From positions 62,001 to 126,000 of the forward strand of contig CATKHK010000096.1 of assembly GCA_949751835.1 (NCBI GenBank): a DNA stretch of 64,000 bases. The letters are read 5' to 3'. The first letter of the stretch is position 1, and each line of letters opens with the position of its first letter. Positions 1 to 12,242 of the stretch are shown in pieces. The notes beneath the pieces are model-generated. The model did no database searches. It worked only from the letters and a program-made list of their open reading frames with translations, and was not told the DNA's origin. The stretch comes from Blepharisma japonicum (taxonomy: Eukaryota; Ciliophora; Heterotrichea; Heterotrichida; Blepharismidae). A program made the position numbers and the translations under genes.

Positions 1-588
1 AAGGTCACAATTTTTAAAATTAGACTGATAAAAATAGCACTGGCCTAATTTTGCATAAGATAAATCACTGTTTTCAAAGCTTGTATTTATAAAAGTACTT
101 CTAGATAAATCAGCATAAGGAGCCCTTATTTTCTCGAAATTTCTATTTTTAAACAGAAATTGAGAAAAATTCAAAATTGTCAATGCATTGCTCGATGCTA
201 TATCTATTTCATTAGTTTCTTTAGAAAATAAAACTATGTTCAATAGTATATTTTGCTGAGTCTCAGATAAAATTTGTTCAAATTCTTTGGTAATATCTAT
301 CATTTTAGATAAGTCAATAAGATTAAAATATGTTGTTTTAATATTTTCTGGATTTTCTCAACAATAAATATCATGTGAAATCTTTTTGGCAAGAAGGCTA
401 GAAATAGTTTTTTCAGAACATTTATGCAAAGATGGAAAAGATTTTTGATTTTTGAAAGAACTAAGCAGGCTTTTTAATGTGCTTTGATGAAAAATTTCAC
501 AGCTACCAAGATTAAAAGATTCTAATCTTCTTTTAGGTATTCTATTTGCATATTTAGCCTGCTTCAATCTAGTTTGAAGTTCTTCCAT
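1..588 (-). CDS. Pentapeptide-repeat/WD40 protein, copy 1 (N-terminal part, runs off the left end)
   Basis: The first 196 codons of a gene that continues beyond position 1. The start is the ATG at 586-588 (MEELQTRLKQAKYANR). One TGA (358-360) is read as tryptophan. The N-terminal half is basic and unrecognised. Around residues 150-195 the protein has pentapeptide-like units such as ADLSRSTF, ENSDLSYAKL and KNCDL, which normally form a right-handed beta helix. The equivalent gene at 12243-14760 shows that WD40 repeats follow. This copy stays in frame where the other has a one-base insertion, so as far as it is visible it looks intact. The substrate or partner is unknown; a scaffold role is inferred from the repeat types only. 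A start 11 codons upstream at a TTG is possible but less likely. Confidence 0.7.
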
Positions 589-638
589 TTTATAATTATG
601 ATAACTTTTTAACCTCAACACCGATAGTCCTATAATAA

Positions 639-780
639 TTACCGTATATTATTATCTATTAGTTTCTTATAAGCATCAGAGTTTTTTTTTCTATTTTTTT
701 AAGCTCCTCTTTCACAATATCACATCCGCCAGCAATTTTTTCTTTTTCTTCAATATTATTGATTATAAACTTTTTTATCA
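639..780 (-). pseudogene. Relic of the 3' end of an ankyrin-type gene (unit 1)
   Basis: Read on the minus strand, this stretch gives NNIEEKEKIAGGCDIVKEEL and, after a one-base shift in a poly-T run, NSDAYKKLIDNNIR followed by TAA. It resembles the last 40 or so residues of the neighbouring giant ankyrin gene (NNNEDKESIASRRGDIEKEL, FSDDYKKLISKNLW). It is not preceded by the rest of such a gene. I infer a decayed remnant of a further ankyrin-gene copy. The remaining sequence between 589 and 1097 is AT-rich and shows no other gene; it must hold the promoter of the WD40 gene. Confidence 0.6.
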
Positions 781-1097
781 CTCACGATGGAAGGTTGATA
801 ATACAATAACACAAATTATAAAAAACTCAGATTAAACAAATTTAAAACTAACATGGCATTAAAATCATATAGTATTAACATTATATATCTCCATCAAAAT
901 ATTTCTTTACAAGAACCATATTTTAATTATGGTTCACTTAATTGTTTTATAATTTTTCGGCAAAAAGTTGCCTCTAAATCTTATTATTGGTTTCTTTCTT
1001 TATGACTAAGAAATTGATGGTTTTAAATTTCAAAAATGATCCCATTTTTATTACTATAATTATATTTTTTGCTATTAGCTCCACTCTATAATGATAA

Positions 1098-4000
1098 CTA
1101 CCATAAATTTTTACTGATTAATTTTTTATAATCATCAGAGAATTTTCCCTCAATTTTCTCAAGCTCTTTTTCTATATCACCACGTCTACTTGCAATACTT
1201 TCTTTATCCTCATTATTATTCTTTATAGAGTCTTTGCGGTTTTCCAATTCAAAGAAATAGTTTATCCAGTCTTTAATAAAATAAAGATTGTCTGTCATGC
1301 TGCTTGCATCTATACTCAACTTCTTTAAGGTTTTAGGAGTGATTTTAGTCGATTCTTGTATTGAATAAAGATAAAAATTTGCAATTAAATACCTTTTTGG
1401 GCCCTCTTTTCATGCTTGACTAATTTTATTTTTAACAGTTTTAATAATTTCTATAATGATGTATGGCTTCTCATACCAATTTGAGATATTTGAAAAGTAT
1501 TTATTGATGCAATTTATTTCAGAGTCAGTTTCTTTTGGAATTTGGTTAGTTTTGAGAGTTAAGTTGCAATAAAAATTCTCAAGAATATAGCCTTTGCCAT
1601 CTGAAAACAGTGGTAAGTGGTAATTTCCCAATAATTCTTGAGACTCTAAACAAAGATCTATGGCAGGCTTAATAGTACTTTGGCTCGAAGATTTAAAATA
1701 AACAGTTATTTTGCCTGAACTTTTAAGTTTGAGAGAAAGAAGAGTAACATCATAAATCTTGGTGCTTTTAAAAGATAAAACTGGAAATTCAGTGGATGAT
1801 GACAGAGCATCCATTAAAAGACCGTCAGAAATGATGTAGTCTCTCTTGAGATGCATTACATTTTCTAATGATGGGTTGTTTGGATATATTGAAGGAAATC
1901 TTGATGGATTAAGCCTTTTGGCAATATCATATATAATAATTCCAAATTTGTTTGGTTTTCTTTTTTCAAGGCTGTAAAATTCCGATAAACTTTCGGGCAT
2001 ATTTGGCCCGACAGCCACTATCTTAAATCCAATAGGATGACCGTTATGCAAGAAAATTATCAAAACCCAAGTATTCTCAAAGATCAATTCATTGATGGTC
2101 ACAAAATTATTTTCTAGTATCAAATCTACTGATATTGTCTCCAAGGTTTTTAGATTGACTACTTTCGCTTCTAAATTGTTGATGTTTTGATATTGGTTTA
2201 TATACTTTAATTTCCTTCCACCTACCAATAAAATTGAATCATCATTTATAGGGATTAGCTTAAAGTTTACCATTGATAATTTTCTTTGTACTCGAATTTC
2301 TTCACAAATTTCAGCAATAGAAGGAATTTTCATATTTTTTGAGGAAGTGAGTTCTATTTTCAACTTATCAGCTAGTGAATATTCGAATTGAGGAGAAAGC
2401 TTATTTTTATTGTAGGTTTTTATGAAAATTTCAAAATCTATATTTAATATTGAATGCGATAGGATGTGGAATTGATTGTAAATGGGACCAATTTGTGATA
2501 TAAGTATTAAATCTGGCAGCTTTGATGGAGATTCTTGTAAAATAATATTTTCTGGGATATTTTTCATCGCTTCTTCTATAAGTAAATCTATAATAGTGTC
2601 TTTTATTAGATTTTGACAATTTTCTAATGGCTTGGCTATTGGAATATAAATGACTAATCTTTTATTTTCAATGCAAACTCTATAGTCGCCATATGTGAAA
2701 ATTAAAGAAACTTCTGTTATACTTTTGCTAAAAAGCTTGGCAAGTTTATGGCTTATTGGATTTTTGATTCATAGTAGCTCAGGCTCAAAACTATCAAAAT
2801 TAAAAGAAATGCCTTCATAAGAAATAATATCAGTTATACTCTTTACTAGCTCATTCAAAGTTATTAAAAGCAGATAAAAAACGGCATCAACATTTTTCTT
2901 GTCTTGTTGGAAAGATTCACTATAATTTGCTTCTTGAAAATCTATATAAATTGGAATTTCCCATGATGGCAATTCTGCCTTTTTCCTTAAAATTTTAAAA
3001 TGGCTATTTAATTCATCTCTAAAATCTGTATATTCTCGAGACCCAAGTATCTGAGATTTAATTGAATATTTAGGCTTATTGAAAATAGGAATAATAAATA
3101 GATCCTGTGATATCTTTAAATTTATGTTGTAAAAATCGTCTAAAAATCCAAACGAAATCACTCGAGGAACTGTGCTTAATAAATTATAAAAATTTACTTC
3201 ACATAAATTTTCAAGCTCAGTTAAGGAATTTTCAAAATTAGGGTAGGGGTTTTGTTTATCATATAAAATTGATCCATCAGCAGCACAATAAAATAAGGCA
3301 CCTATTGAATAAGTTAATTCTTTTTCTGTAGGAAAGGTTGGAAAAACTTTGAATACTTGCTTAATTGAGCTTATAAAATAGCTATTATTATCTCCGTGAA
3401 TATATCCATGTGATATTTTTATGATTTTAATAATTTCTGAACAATTAATAAGTAAAATATCATCTTTTTGGCATGTATTAAGAATTTTTCATGGAGAAAT
3501 ATTTAAAAGGTATTTTTTCTTTAGTTCTTTGATAGGGCATTTTATTGGGCTACCTTTGGAACTATTTCTTTTTGAGCCTAAAATAAAATTTGAATCATTG
3601 TAAAATAAATCTGTCTCATCTTCATAATAATTGCTCTCTAATAAAACTGTATTTTGTAAATCCATACATACAGATTTACTATATATCTGGCCTCCAATCC
3701 ATTCTAAATTCTTCAAAGTACTTACTTTTGTAGCCATGTTTTCATCATCATTATATAATATTTTGGAAAACCTATCAATGATTCCTTCGAAGTTTTGGAA
3801 ATTTCATTCAAAAATAATGTTTAGCTTAGTATCCTCTATAATTTTATTTTTTAAATCCTTTTGATTATCAACAAAAGCAGAAAATTTTGTGAGTTCTTCA
3901 ATTAATTGAACGCTCGTCATCAAAGAAGTCAAAAATGTCACTCTCATTTCCTCAAAAGCACAAGGACAATCTGAAATTTTAGCAAATGGTCTGCTAAGAT

Positions 4001-7000
4001 TATGTTTCAGCATTTTAAATGTAACTAGTAAGAATTCAGATTTTTTGTCAAACTTAATGCCATTTGTGATTAAAATTCTATCAATCCCATGCATTTCAGA
4101 ATTATCGTAACTAGCATCCTCTATTGTAAAAGTGATTACAATTTTTTCCAAATCTTTAATGGTGCCAGAATGCAGATCAAAAATTTTTATTAGGTTTATG
4201 ATTCAGTATACCAACGAACTATCTTCAAATAGCTTTTTTAAAGTTATGATCTCCTGGCTATGCTTTAAAGCTGACAAAGGGGCTATGATTTCATTGATCA
4301 GTGATTCTATATTAAACTCAATCACTGTATCAGGAATTGGCACAAAAAATTCAATTAACTCCATAAATTCCCAAACTAGAGCTTTATATTTAAAATCATT
4401 GTATAAACAACACTTTTGTGGATATATTATCATTTTGCCATCTTTAAATGTGAAAAACAGTTTGCTAGTACTTGGCTCTTGATCCTCAAATTCTGAGGGA
4501 TTTATGTAAACAAGAGATAATTCTGTATCAGAAATGTTTTTATTAAGTTGAGTAACTGATTTTTTATCTTTTTTATGGTATGAGATCAGCTCTTTTATTA
4601 AAGTATTTATTTCAATAAAAAAATTTATAAATGCGCATGATGCACTTTCTGTAAGAACATCATCTTTGCAATTTTCTATTAAACCTGATTCAATGGCTTC
4701 ATATTTATATTCTCCTAAAGGATCCTTAAAATAATCAAGTTGATCATTGTGCAGACCATGAAATTCTGAAAAATCTTTATAATGATATTTAAATTTCGAA
4801 ATTCTTAATGCTCTCATGATTAAAGGGTACACTTTCTTTGGGATACTGTTATAATCCATGGCCACTTTTATAAAAACTTTTTGATGATGTCTATCAATAT
4901 ATGATAAAAATTGTTTGAGGGTTGAATCTAACTGATCTATGCTTATATTATTTTTTTCTATTTCCTTTCTAATAATTTCACTCCCTCTTTTTATATAATT
5001 AATATCATTATAAGCATCGAGCGTATTGTCAAAACTACTATTGCCTTCTTCATTTAACAAAGTCAAACTAAGCTCACTTAGTAGCATATTCGTCTCATTT
5101 CTAAGCTTTATAATTTCCAATGAAAGCTTTAAAGAGATAGGGATGTTAAATCATTTACACACAATTTTTCTTTCATGAACAATTTCAAGATTACGATGAA
5201 ACTCATTTAAAAATATTTTTGTTATGAGATTTCTCTGGTTAAATTCCAAGAGAAGTGGAATTATCTTGTTATCAGGGATATTTTTTCTGAGCTTGCTTAA
5301 AAGATTTTCGATATCTACTACAGAAATTGAATTCGACTGATTTAAAAAAATTAAAGCCCATACATCAAGACCTGAGTAATTGATAGAAAAGACTGATTCA
5401 AAGGTTTCGATTGTAAATGAGCCTGGATAAGTTACTAAAAGAAGTTCTACTGTATATTTAGAAAAAGAGAGAAGAGCAAGCTCTGCTATTTCACTAATTT
5501 GATCAATTCTTAAAGTAGGGTTTTGCTTATCTCTATATAGTTCCTCTAGTTTATTGATAACTCTTTCGTTATTTTTCCCAGATTTTTCGTACTTTTCTTG
5601 TAACAGCAAATTACTTATTCCAAAAATTTCAAGAAGTTCTATAGTAATTTCATCTTTTCCTAACCCAGCTGACAATTTTAGGCATTCATAAGAAGGGATA
5701 AACTTACACGCTTTGAGAATTTTGACACCACGCAGATTATTCAATAATATAGCTCCCTTATACATTTCTTCAACTATTTTTCCATTTTGCTGTTTTTCGT
5801 TTTCAAAATCATTTATTATGCTATGGATATTAATACTGTTGTCCTCTTGGCTTAAGATTTTAATAAGCAGTTCATTGTTACCTATTCAAATTGCACTAAG
5901 TAGCCTCAGCAGCCATCTAGGAATAATTTTTCGATCAAAATTAAAATATTTTCTAAATTCGCTTGGGTATTTATAACTTTTGCCGATCCTAGCACAATCA
6001 TCAGAGTTTTTAACAATTTTATGGTAAATAGAATTAAACTGGTTTAACTTTGCAAGATCTGAAGCAGTAACTAGAAGCTCATACTGTGTCTCATTTTTAA
6101 TAAGCTTTAAAGGTACTTGAATATATATATTACTGCTATAGCAAAGCAAAAGATCAACCAACTTTTCATTTCTTTTTTCTACAGCCCAATGCATTGCTGT
6201 AGGATATGCTGCTACTAGGCTATCGTTCAGTTCATCAATTTCCCACATTTTCAATTTTTCATCATCTCCAGTATTATAATCTTCATATCTAGGTAAAAGC
6301 TCCCAAGCTGGAAAAGAATAAGATATATTTGGATCAATTTCCATATATAGTAATCTTTTTACATCTTCTATATACCCATTTTTAGCACACTCTGATAAAA
6401 TTCCTCCAAATATTGCAGAAGTTATGCCCAAATATCATGAATTATTGTAAATTTGTACAGCTACTGTTAAAAGTTTAAAATGCAGGCATACATAGAGTAT
6501 GTGTAGGATCTTTATTTTGTTTATTGGTGTAGGATCAATATGCTTAATAAGTAAATTTTCCACGATGAAAATTAAAAATTCTTTATGAGTCTTTTTATCT
6601 TTTCTCTTATATTCTGATGACCTCGCCAAAATAATATTTTTTGATATTTCATAAAATGAATTAAAATTTGGAGAAAATCGATAAATAAATCCATTTATTG
6701 CAGCAAGAAGAATGTCTAATGAATTTTCTATAGATTGATTTGGATGTGCTCTTATATAAGATATTACTGTATTATTGCCATAAAAAGAGCCAATTATTAA
6801 GGCATCAAAATTCAGTTCAATATAATTGTATAGTAAATATTTTAAAGTTTTTGAGAGATTTTTCCTGAGACCATCTCTATACTGAATAAGGGTTTTATAG
6901 GGAATTTTTTTTGCCTCTTGTATTTGGGATGGTAAAAAGTTAGGTAATGGCATTCTTAAATACTCAGGTTTGAAAGAGACTCCAAGTATGGCATAAAAAA

Positions 7001-10000
7001 CTGCAGTCTGGTATATGCATTTTTCATCGCTATTTAAAGATTCAACATATTTCTCAATTTGAAGCTTATCCTCTCTAAGGACTGCCTTGGAGTCAACCTT
7101 CATGAATTCTTCAAGAGAGCTAAAAATCATTTGATAATTCCCTGTAAACGCAGCTATATTTAGAGTCATTGGTGAGATCTCTTTTCTTTCCAATGCATTA
7201 GAAATCCTAACTAAATATTTTATGCTGAAAATATTTTTATTCAAAATCAGCATATTAGCAGCCTCTGCATTTTTTTTAAGCGCAGCATCATATAAAATTT
7301 CATCAATTTTTACAGTTCATTTGCTATTTTCTTCTTTATTAGTAATCTGCTCTTTTCTTAATTCAATAAATTTCTTTAAATAACCTATTTGGTCAGCCTT
7401 AATAATATTTCATATAATCGATCTTCAGTAGCTTGAATTTTGGATATTGATTAAAAGATAAGAAAATGCATCCCACCAAAGTCTTTTGCTTGCTATAAAT
7501 AAACAGTTTTGAAGTAAGCTGGAATCAAGCTCGTTAAGATTTAGATGTTTTGCTAGTATTATTGCTGCATCTTCATCATTATTGTGAAGAAGGCATTCTT
7601 TTAGAGGATGCTGCCTATATATTTTTTCTTTTGGAAAATATTTCTTTATCTTTAAATTCCAATTCACCGGAGCATCGAAATAATCATCAGGATGAAAACC
7701 TTTCTCGATCAAAAACTTAATAATTTGTGTATTCATTGTGGCAGAGGCACTAAGCATAACGCCATTATATATTTGGTATTCTAAAAATTTTGGCCGAGAT
7801 CTATCGATTAATCCATTTTCAATGGAATAATTTACTAATATTTCAATAATGGCTTCTCTATTTAATAATTCTTCCCCTTCATATTTTCATATATCAATTT
7901 TAACTGGGTCCCGATCTTTAAATCCAAATAAGGATACTTTATTTATTGCTTTAGCAATTATATTTGAAGGTAAACTAGGCATTTGCTTTAAGAGGAAATT
8001 TACGATCTTAACTTGGGCATATTTGCATGCTTTTAATAATAAATTTGATTTTTCTTCAGCCCAATCAACTCTTGGAGATTGTTTTTCAAAGATTTCTTGA
8101 ATTAAAGGCAAATAAGTTTCATCATTACATAATGAATAAACCAATGAGTGTTTTTTTCAGATACATTTTTCTATTCTCCTCAAAATATTATGTATATTCA
8201 TAAGTTTTTCTTTGTTGAGGTTTTTGATAAGAAAATTATTAAAATTTATGCTTCATCCTAAACACTCTAAACTAAAATACTTTAGCAAAATAATCAAAAG
8301 ATTTTGATCAAAAAGAAATCATTTTTTGTTCTTTTTCAAGATAGGATTTAAATTTGTACTAAGAGGGGATTTGATGACAAGCTCAAGCATCTTTTCTAGG
8401 ATACTCATCAAATTGTGTTTCATTATAAATTCAAGCCAGCTTGCATATATATCTTGATTTTTAAGATATCCACTTGAGTTTAACTTGCTGTAGGAAATTT
8501 CAAAAATGTGAGAAAATAGCTCTCTATTGTCGAGATAAACTGCCAAATTAATAGCGCCACAAAAATCAAAATCAGGGAGATTATGAGCATTAATTCCACA
8601 AATATCATCAATGATTGTTCTGGTCACCTCGCAAAGCTTATCTTTACGATTTCCCTTATTTTTCAACAATTTTCTTTGATATATTTGACTTTGCTGTAAA
8701 AAGGTCAAAATTACCTGAAACGGGAATTCCCCTTCCCACTTGATATTAATTTTAATCAGCTGACCAGCAATTTCTTTGTTTGGATTCGGTGAAAGAATTA
8801 AAGCAGTTATACAATAATTAATGAAGCTTTTATTTTCAAGAAATTCTGATATATTAGAACGTTTAGTAAAATCACAAAATGCTTTATTCTGACTAAAATT
8901 ACAGTTGCTATTAATAATATTTATGCCAAGATCTGTTGCTTTTCTAATTATTTTTTCAAATACTTCATAATTTCCATAATAAATTGAGTATATAAACGAG
9001 CAAGTATAAATCAAAGATTTTTCAAATGAGCTTTTATAAATTATTAGCTCTAAATGATCTAGCAATAAGCCAAAGGCACCTTCTTTTACAAGATAAGCAA
9101 CAATATTTAGTCCTCCTTTACTTCTAATTTTTATTGTATTGCTGAATCAATATTCCATTTTTTCCATAGCCCAAATACAATGTGCGTCAGATTCTTTTAG
9201 TGATGAAATAAAAGCATCAAAAATCAAACCTACTACTTTTTGGTCTGTTGTTTTGATAATACTAAAGAATAAAGACTTTGGGTCAGAATAATCAGATTCA
9301 GACACATTTTCATAGTAAGCAAGGGTTTCTTTTCCTCCTTCTCCAATTTTTTCTGCAGAGTAAAAATGTAATTTTTCTCTGTTAATGGCAGATTTAATAA
9401 TTCCGACGTTATTTGATTTAATTGCGTCTTCTATTATTATTTGTCCCTTGCTTCCAAATGAATTCGCTTTAAATCCTATTTCTAATAAAAAATCAAAGAT
9501 TTCTTCAGAATTTGCTTCAATGGCTGATTCAAGTGGATGTACAGGAAATTTTCAACTTAAATTCCTAAATTTTAAATAATTACCCATTCCATCTCTAAAA
9601 GGGATAAGCTTACAGCTCTTATAAATTTGATTGAAATCCTCATCTTTATAAAAATATGGAGTTAATTTATTCTCTCTGAAAAAATAAGGCAAACCATCTT
9701 TAGGAAACAGATGAACGGACTCATGCAATTTTGTGTAGAAAGCAATAATTGTTTTAGTAAATCTTATATCTTTTAATTTTATTGCAAGTGTAAGGGCACA
9801 TTCTCCTGAAAAATCAACTATTTTTAGCATCAATTTGAGTTTTTCAGCATCATAAATATGGAATAAATCCATAATTTCTAATTTTTCAGAAATTTTAATA
9901 TTTTGGTTTTTTATTAAAAAATGTAAAGGAGTTGATGCTTGATAATCGCAGATAGTGAAAGAATTTTTACACTTTAAAAGAAGATTAATTCTTTGGTAAA

Positions 10001-10721
10001 TATCTCTTAGATTAGAAGACAAAATCTGCATTAAAATGCATCTGCCACTCGCATCAGTAAAATCAAAAGGAACATTAGAAATTTCAATATATTTTTCAAG
10101 TATCTCAATATCAGCATTCAAAGCTATTTCAGCTAATAAACTATGCCTTATTTCTTTCATAATTTCTATATCCTCATCTAAAATATCTAAAAGCCAATTT
10201 CTTGTATCAACTAGCAATTCAATTTTGCCTGTAAGAGCATTGCTCCATACCAAATTTTGAAATTCTTTATAAAACGTTATTCATAATTCTTTTAAGCTAA
10301 CGCCAAATTTATTTTTTATCAAAAAATCATTTTTCCCGGCATATTTCATCATGATTTTTTGGATTTCAATAATATTTGGATATCTGAAACAGGAATGTCA
10401 TATTGTTCGACCACTGTCATCAATAGTTTTAATAATATTTTGATTTCATTGCAAAACACTATCTAAAACATCATAAAGTCCTTTTTCTGCCAAAAAATGG
10501 GCTGGTGTTTTTCCGGAAAGATCTTGCTGAGTAATTAGAGTGGATTCGAATTTAGATAATAAATGAGGTAATAAGGAAGCCCTGTTTGCAATAACTAGAT
10601 GATGAAACAAATTTAGTTGCAAATTGTCTTGAGATCGGAGGTCATCAGCATTCATCAGGCAAAAAGACTGGACTTCTTCATCACTTGCATTTGAGTATAA
10701 TAGATCTAAAGCTTTTTCCAT
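1098..10721 (-). CDS. Giant ankyrin-repeat protein, copy 1
   Basis: One continuous frame of 3,207 codons with TGA as tryptophan, from the ATG at 10719-10721 (an in-frame TAA lies just before it) to the TAG at 1098-1100. Degenerate ankyrin repeats are visible near residues 68-91 (SGKTPAHFLAEKGLYDVLDS), 217-235, 250-265, 295-325 and 390-445. They appear again near 1430-1530 (AMHWAVEKRNEKLVDLLLCY). The second half has no domain I recognise; it is Asn/Ile/Lys/Ser-rich and ends in a short charged segment. There is no signal peptide or clear membrane helix, so it is probably cytosolic. Ankyrin repeats bind other proteins, but no enzyme domain is seen. It diverges from a transporter gene across 154 bp. 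Its tandem twin lies at 15275-24823. Confidence 0.85.
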
Positions 10722-10875
10722 TTATTTATCTAATCAGATCTACTAAACAAATCACCAATAATATTGAAATTAACCGCAAAATATAAATCCATATGATTTT
10801 TATAATGCAACAAATTAAATATATGAATTTTTAGCATTTAAGTTCCATTTACTTCACCAGAATTATACATAATTT
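10722..10875. promoter_or_regulatory. Divergent promoter region, unit 1
   Basis: These 154 bp separate the start of the minus-strand ankyrin gene from the start of the plus-strand transporter relic, so they should carry both promoters. The sequence is very AT-rich and nearly identical to the matching interval at 24824-24978. No defined motif could be recognised. Confidence 0.5.
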
Positions 10876-11456
10876 ATGGGTCACGACGATTTACTTCCCA
10901 AATCTTTTAACTCAAAAGCTGTCTGAAAGCTAGCCATCATCGCAACGATTGATTCCTTCATTTTTGGTTACAATATTGGCGTTTTTAACTCAAATCAAGA
11001 CAATATCGCTGCAACATTAGGCTGAGGGGAAAATAAAGACCTCTATATTTCCACCATGGCAGCTTGTCTTCCATTAGGTGGCTTAGTAGGCTCCTTATAT
11101 GCAGGATCTTTAGCTAATAAAGTAGGATGTCGTAAAGCCCTGATGATTACTGATTTTATAAACATCTGTGGAAGTCTTTTTTTTTCTAATTCCATATACC
11201 GCTCTATTTGGTATTGGAAGACTTGTGACAGGGTACTCTTCTGGATCATTTAGCACTTTATGTCCTTTATATATAGGAGAAATTTCTCTTCCCGAAGTAA
11301 TGGGAACTATGGGCAGTTTGACAGCTTTGATTATAGCTTTAGGTTGTTTGGTAGCATTTATCTTAGCACTTCCCCTTCCTACTGAGAGACTATAACTCAG
11401 ACGCATTCAATTACTGGTGGATGTTTATGTTTGTTTTCCAATCAGTTTTTGCATTA
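10876..11456 (+). pseudogene. Sugar-porter MFS gene, truncated copy
   Basis: It matches the 5' part of the intact transporter at 24979-26430, starting from the same ATG (MGHDDLLPKSFNSK). A T-run near 11176-11186 is one base longer than in the intact copy. A second one-base insertion lies near 11388 (actgagagac against actggagac). Homology stops abruptly at 11456, after roughly 190 of 483 codons, so at most the first five or so membrane helices are represented. The sequence that follows is unrelated and belongs to a relic on the other strand. This is a dead copy left at the edge of the tandem duplication. Confidence 0.85.
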
Positions 11457-12060
11457 TTCCTCTCATATTTATCATTAATCATCGAATTTTTCTCCAAGTC
11501 AGCTAATATGGTATTTAGAAAAATATTTGAGTTTAGCATTTCAATCTTGAGCTTTAATTTTGAAGCTCCAGAAGTAATTTGTGATTGCTTTTGACTCCAA
11601 TAATTATTATTTTTGCTTTTCAGGATCTGTTAAAATAGGCAAATTGTAAACTTTGACAATTTTTTGCATTTCTTTTTTATCCCTTCTAATGAGACTAATA
11701 AATAACTAGCATAGTTGCTTTTTTCTGTTTTTGCACTTTCAGCTTGAGTTAATATAGCCTTTTTGGAGGCTTTTATCATACTTTTTACCTCCTCAAGTTC
11801 ACTGTTTAAAATATTGAAATTGGTATTATAATCAGATTTTGAATTTCGCTGCTTTTACGAGGATTTTTGAGTGTTATTGCTTTATTTAATGCTTCCTTTG
11901 CAGGATTTTCAATTTCTTCTAAGTGATTTATGTTATGCTTGCAATTAGGCAGATCTTCAAAATGGTTTGATCTATGAAATTGACACATTAAGGTATATTT
12001 GGAACCACATTCGCAAACCAAGATTGGGTTTCTAGCACAATTGGAGAAATAAAATTTCAT
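11457..12060 (-). pseudogene. B-box-like/coiled-coil gene relic, cut at the duplication junction
   Basis: The start is the ATG at 12058-12060. The first 60 residues hold a zinc-binding pattern of B-box type (CARNPILVCECG, then LMCQFHRSNH, then CKHNINH). The first frame ends at TAA 11806. One frame over, protein-like sequence continues (DYNTNFNILNSELEEVKSMI, then KASKKAILTQAESAKT) and is itself interrupted by TAA before a helical, Lys/Leu-rich part. At least two disruptions are seen, and the 3' end is replaced by the transporter fragment at 11456. B-box plus coiled-coil modules usually mediate protein contacts. As it stands the gene could make only an 84-residue zinc-finger peptide. Confidence 0.55.
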
Positions 12061-12242
12061 TTTACAATTTTAATAAAAATTTGTGGTATGAATTAATGCA
12101 TTTGAATTCCATTGATTTGGTATTATATTGCCTTAATAAAATGGAGAATTTTATTTTAGCAATTTTTATCCCACTCATATTTAAATAAGCAATGCCTAAT
12201 CTTTAGTGAATTAAACAAAAATTTATATTTTCTCAGCAGAAT

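Noticed and set aside
1098-1100. Old Blepharisma code with TAG as glutamine
   Set aside because: TAG ends the kelch gene exactly after its last repeats, and in ankyrin copy 1 another TAG follows three codons later.
1098-10721. A row of a dozen separate small minus-strand genes under the standard code
   Set aside because: Every gap between them is a TGA in the same frame; with TGA as tryptophan they fuse into one ankyrin gene. The same holds for DNA-PKcs and the surface genes.
11806-12060. B-box relic as a complete 84-codon gene
   Set aside because: Protein-like sequence continues in another frame after the stop, and the 3' end is lost at the junction, so a relic is the better reading.
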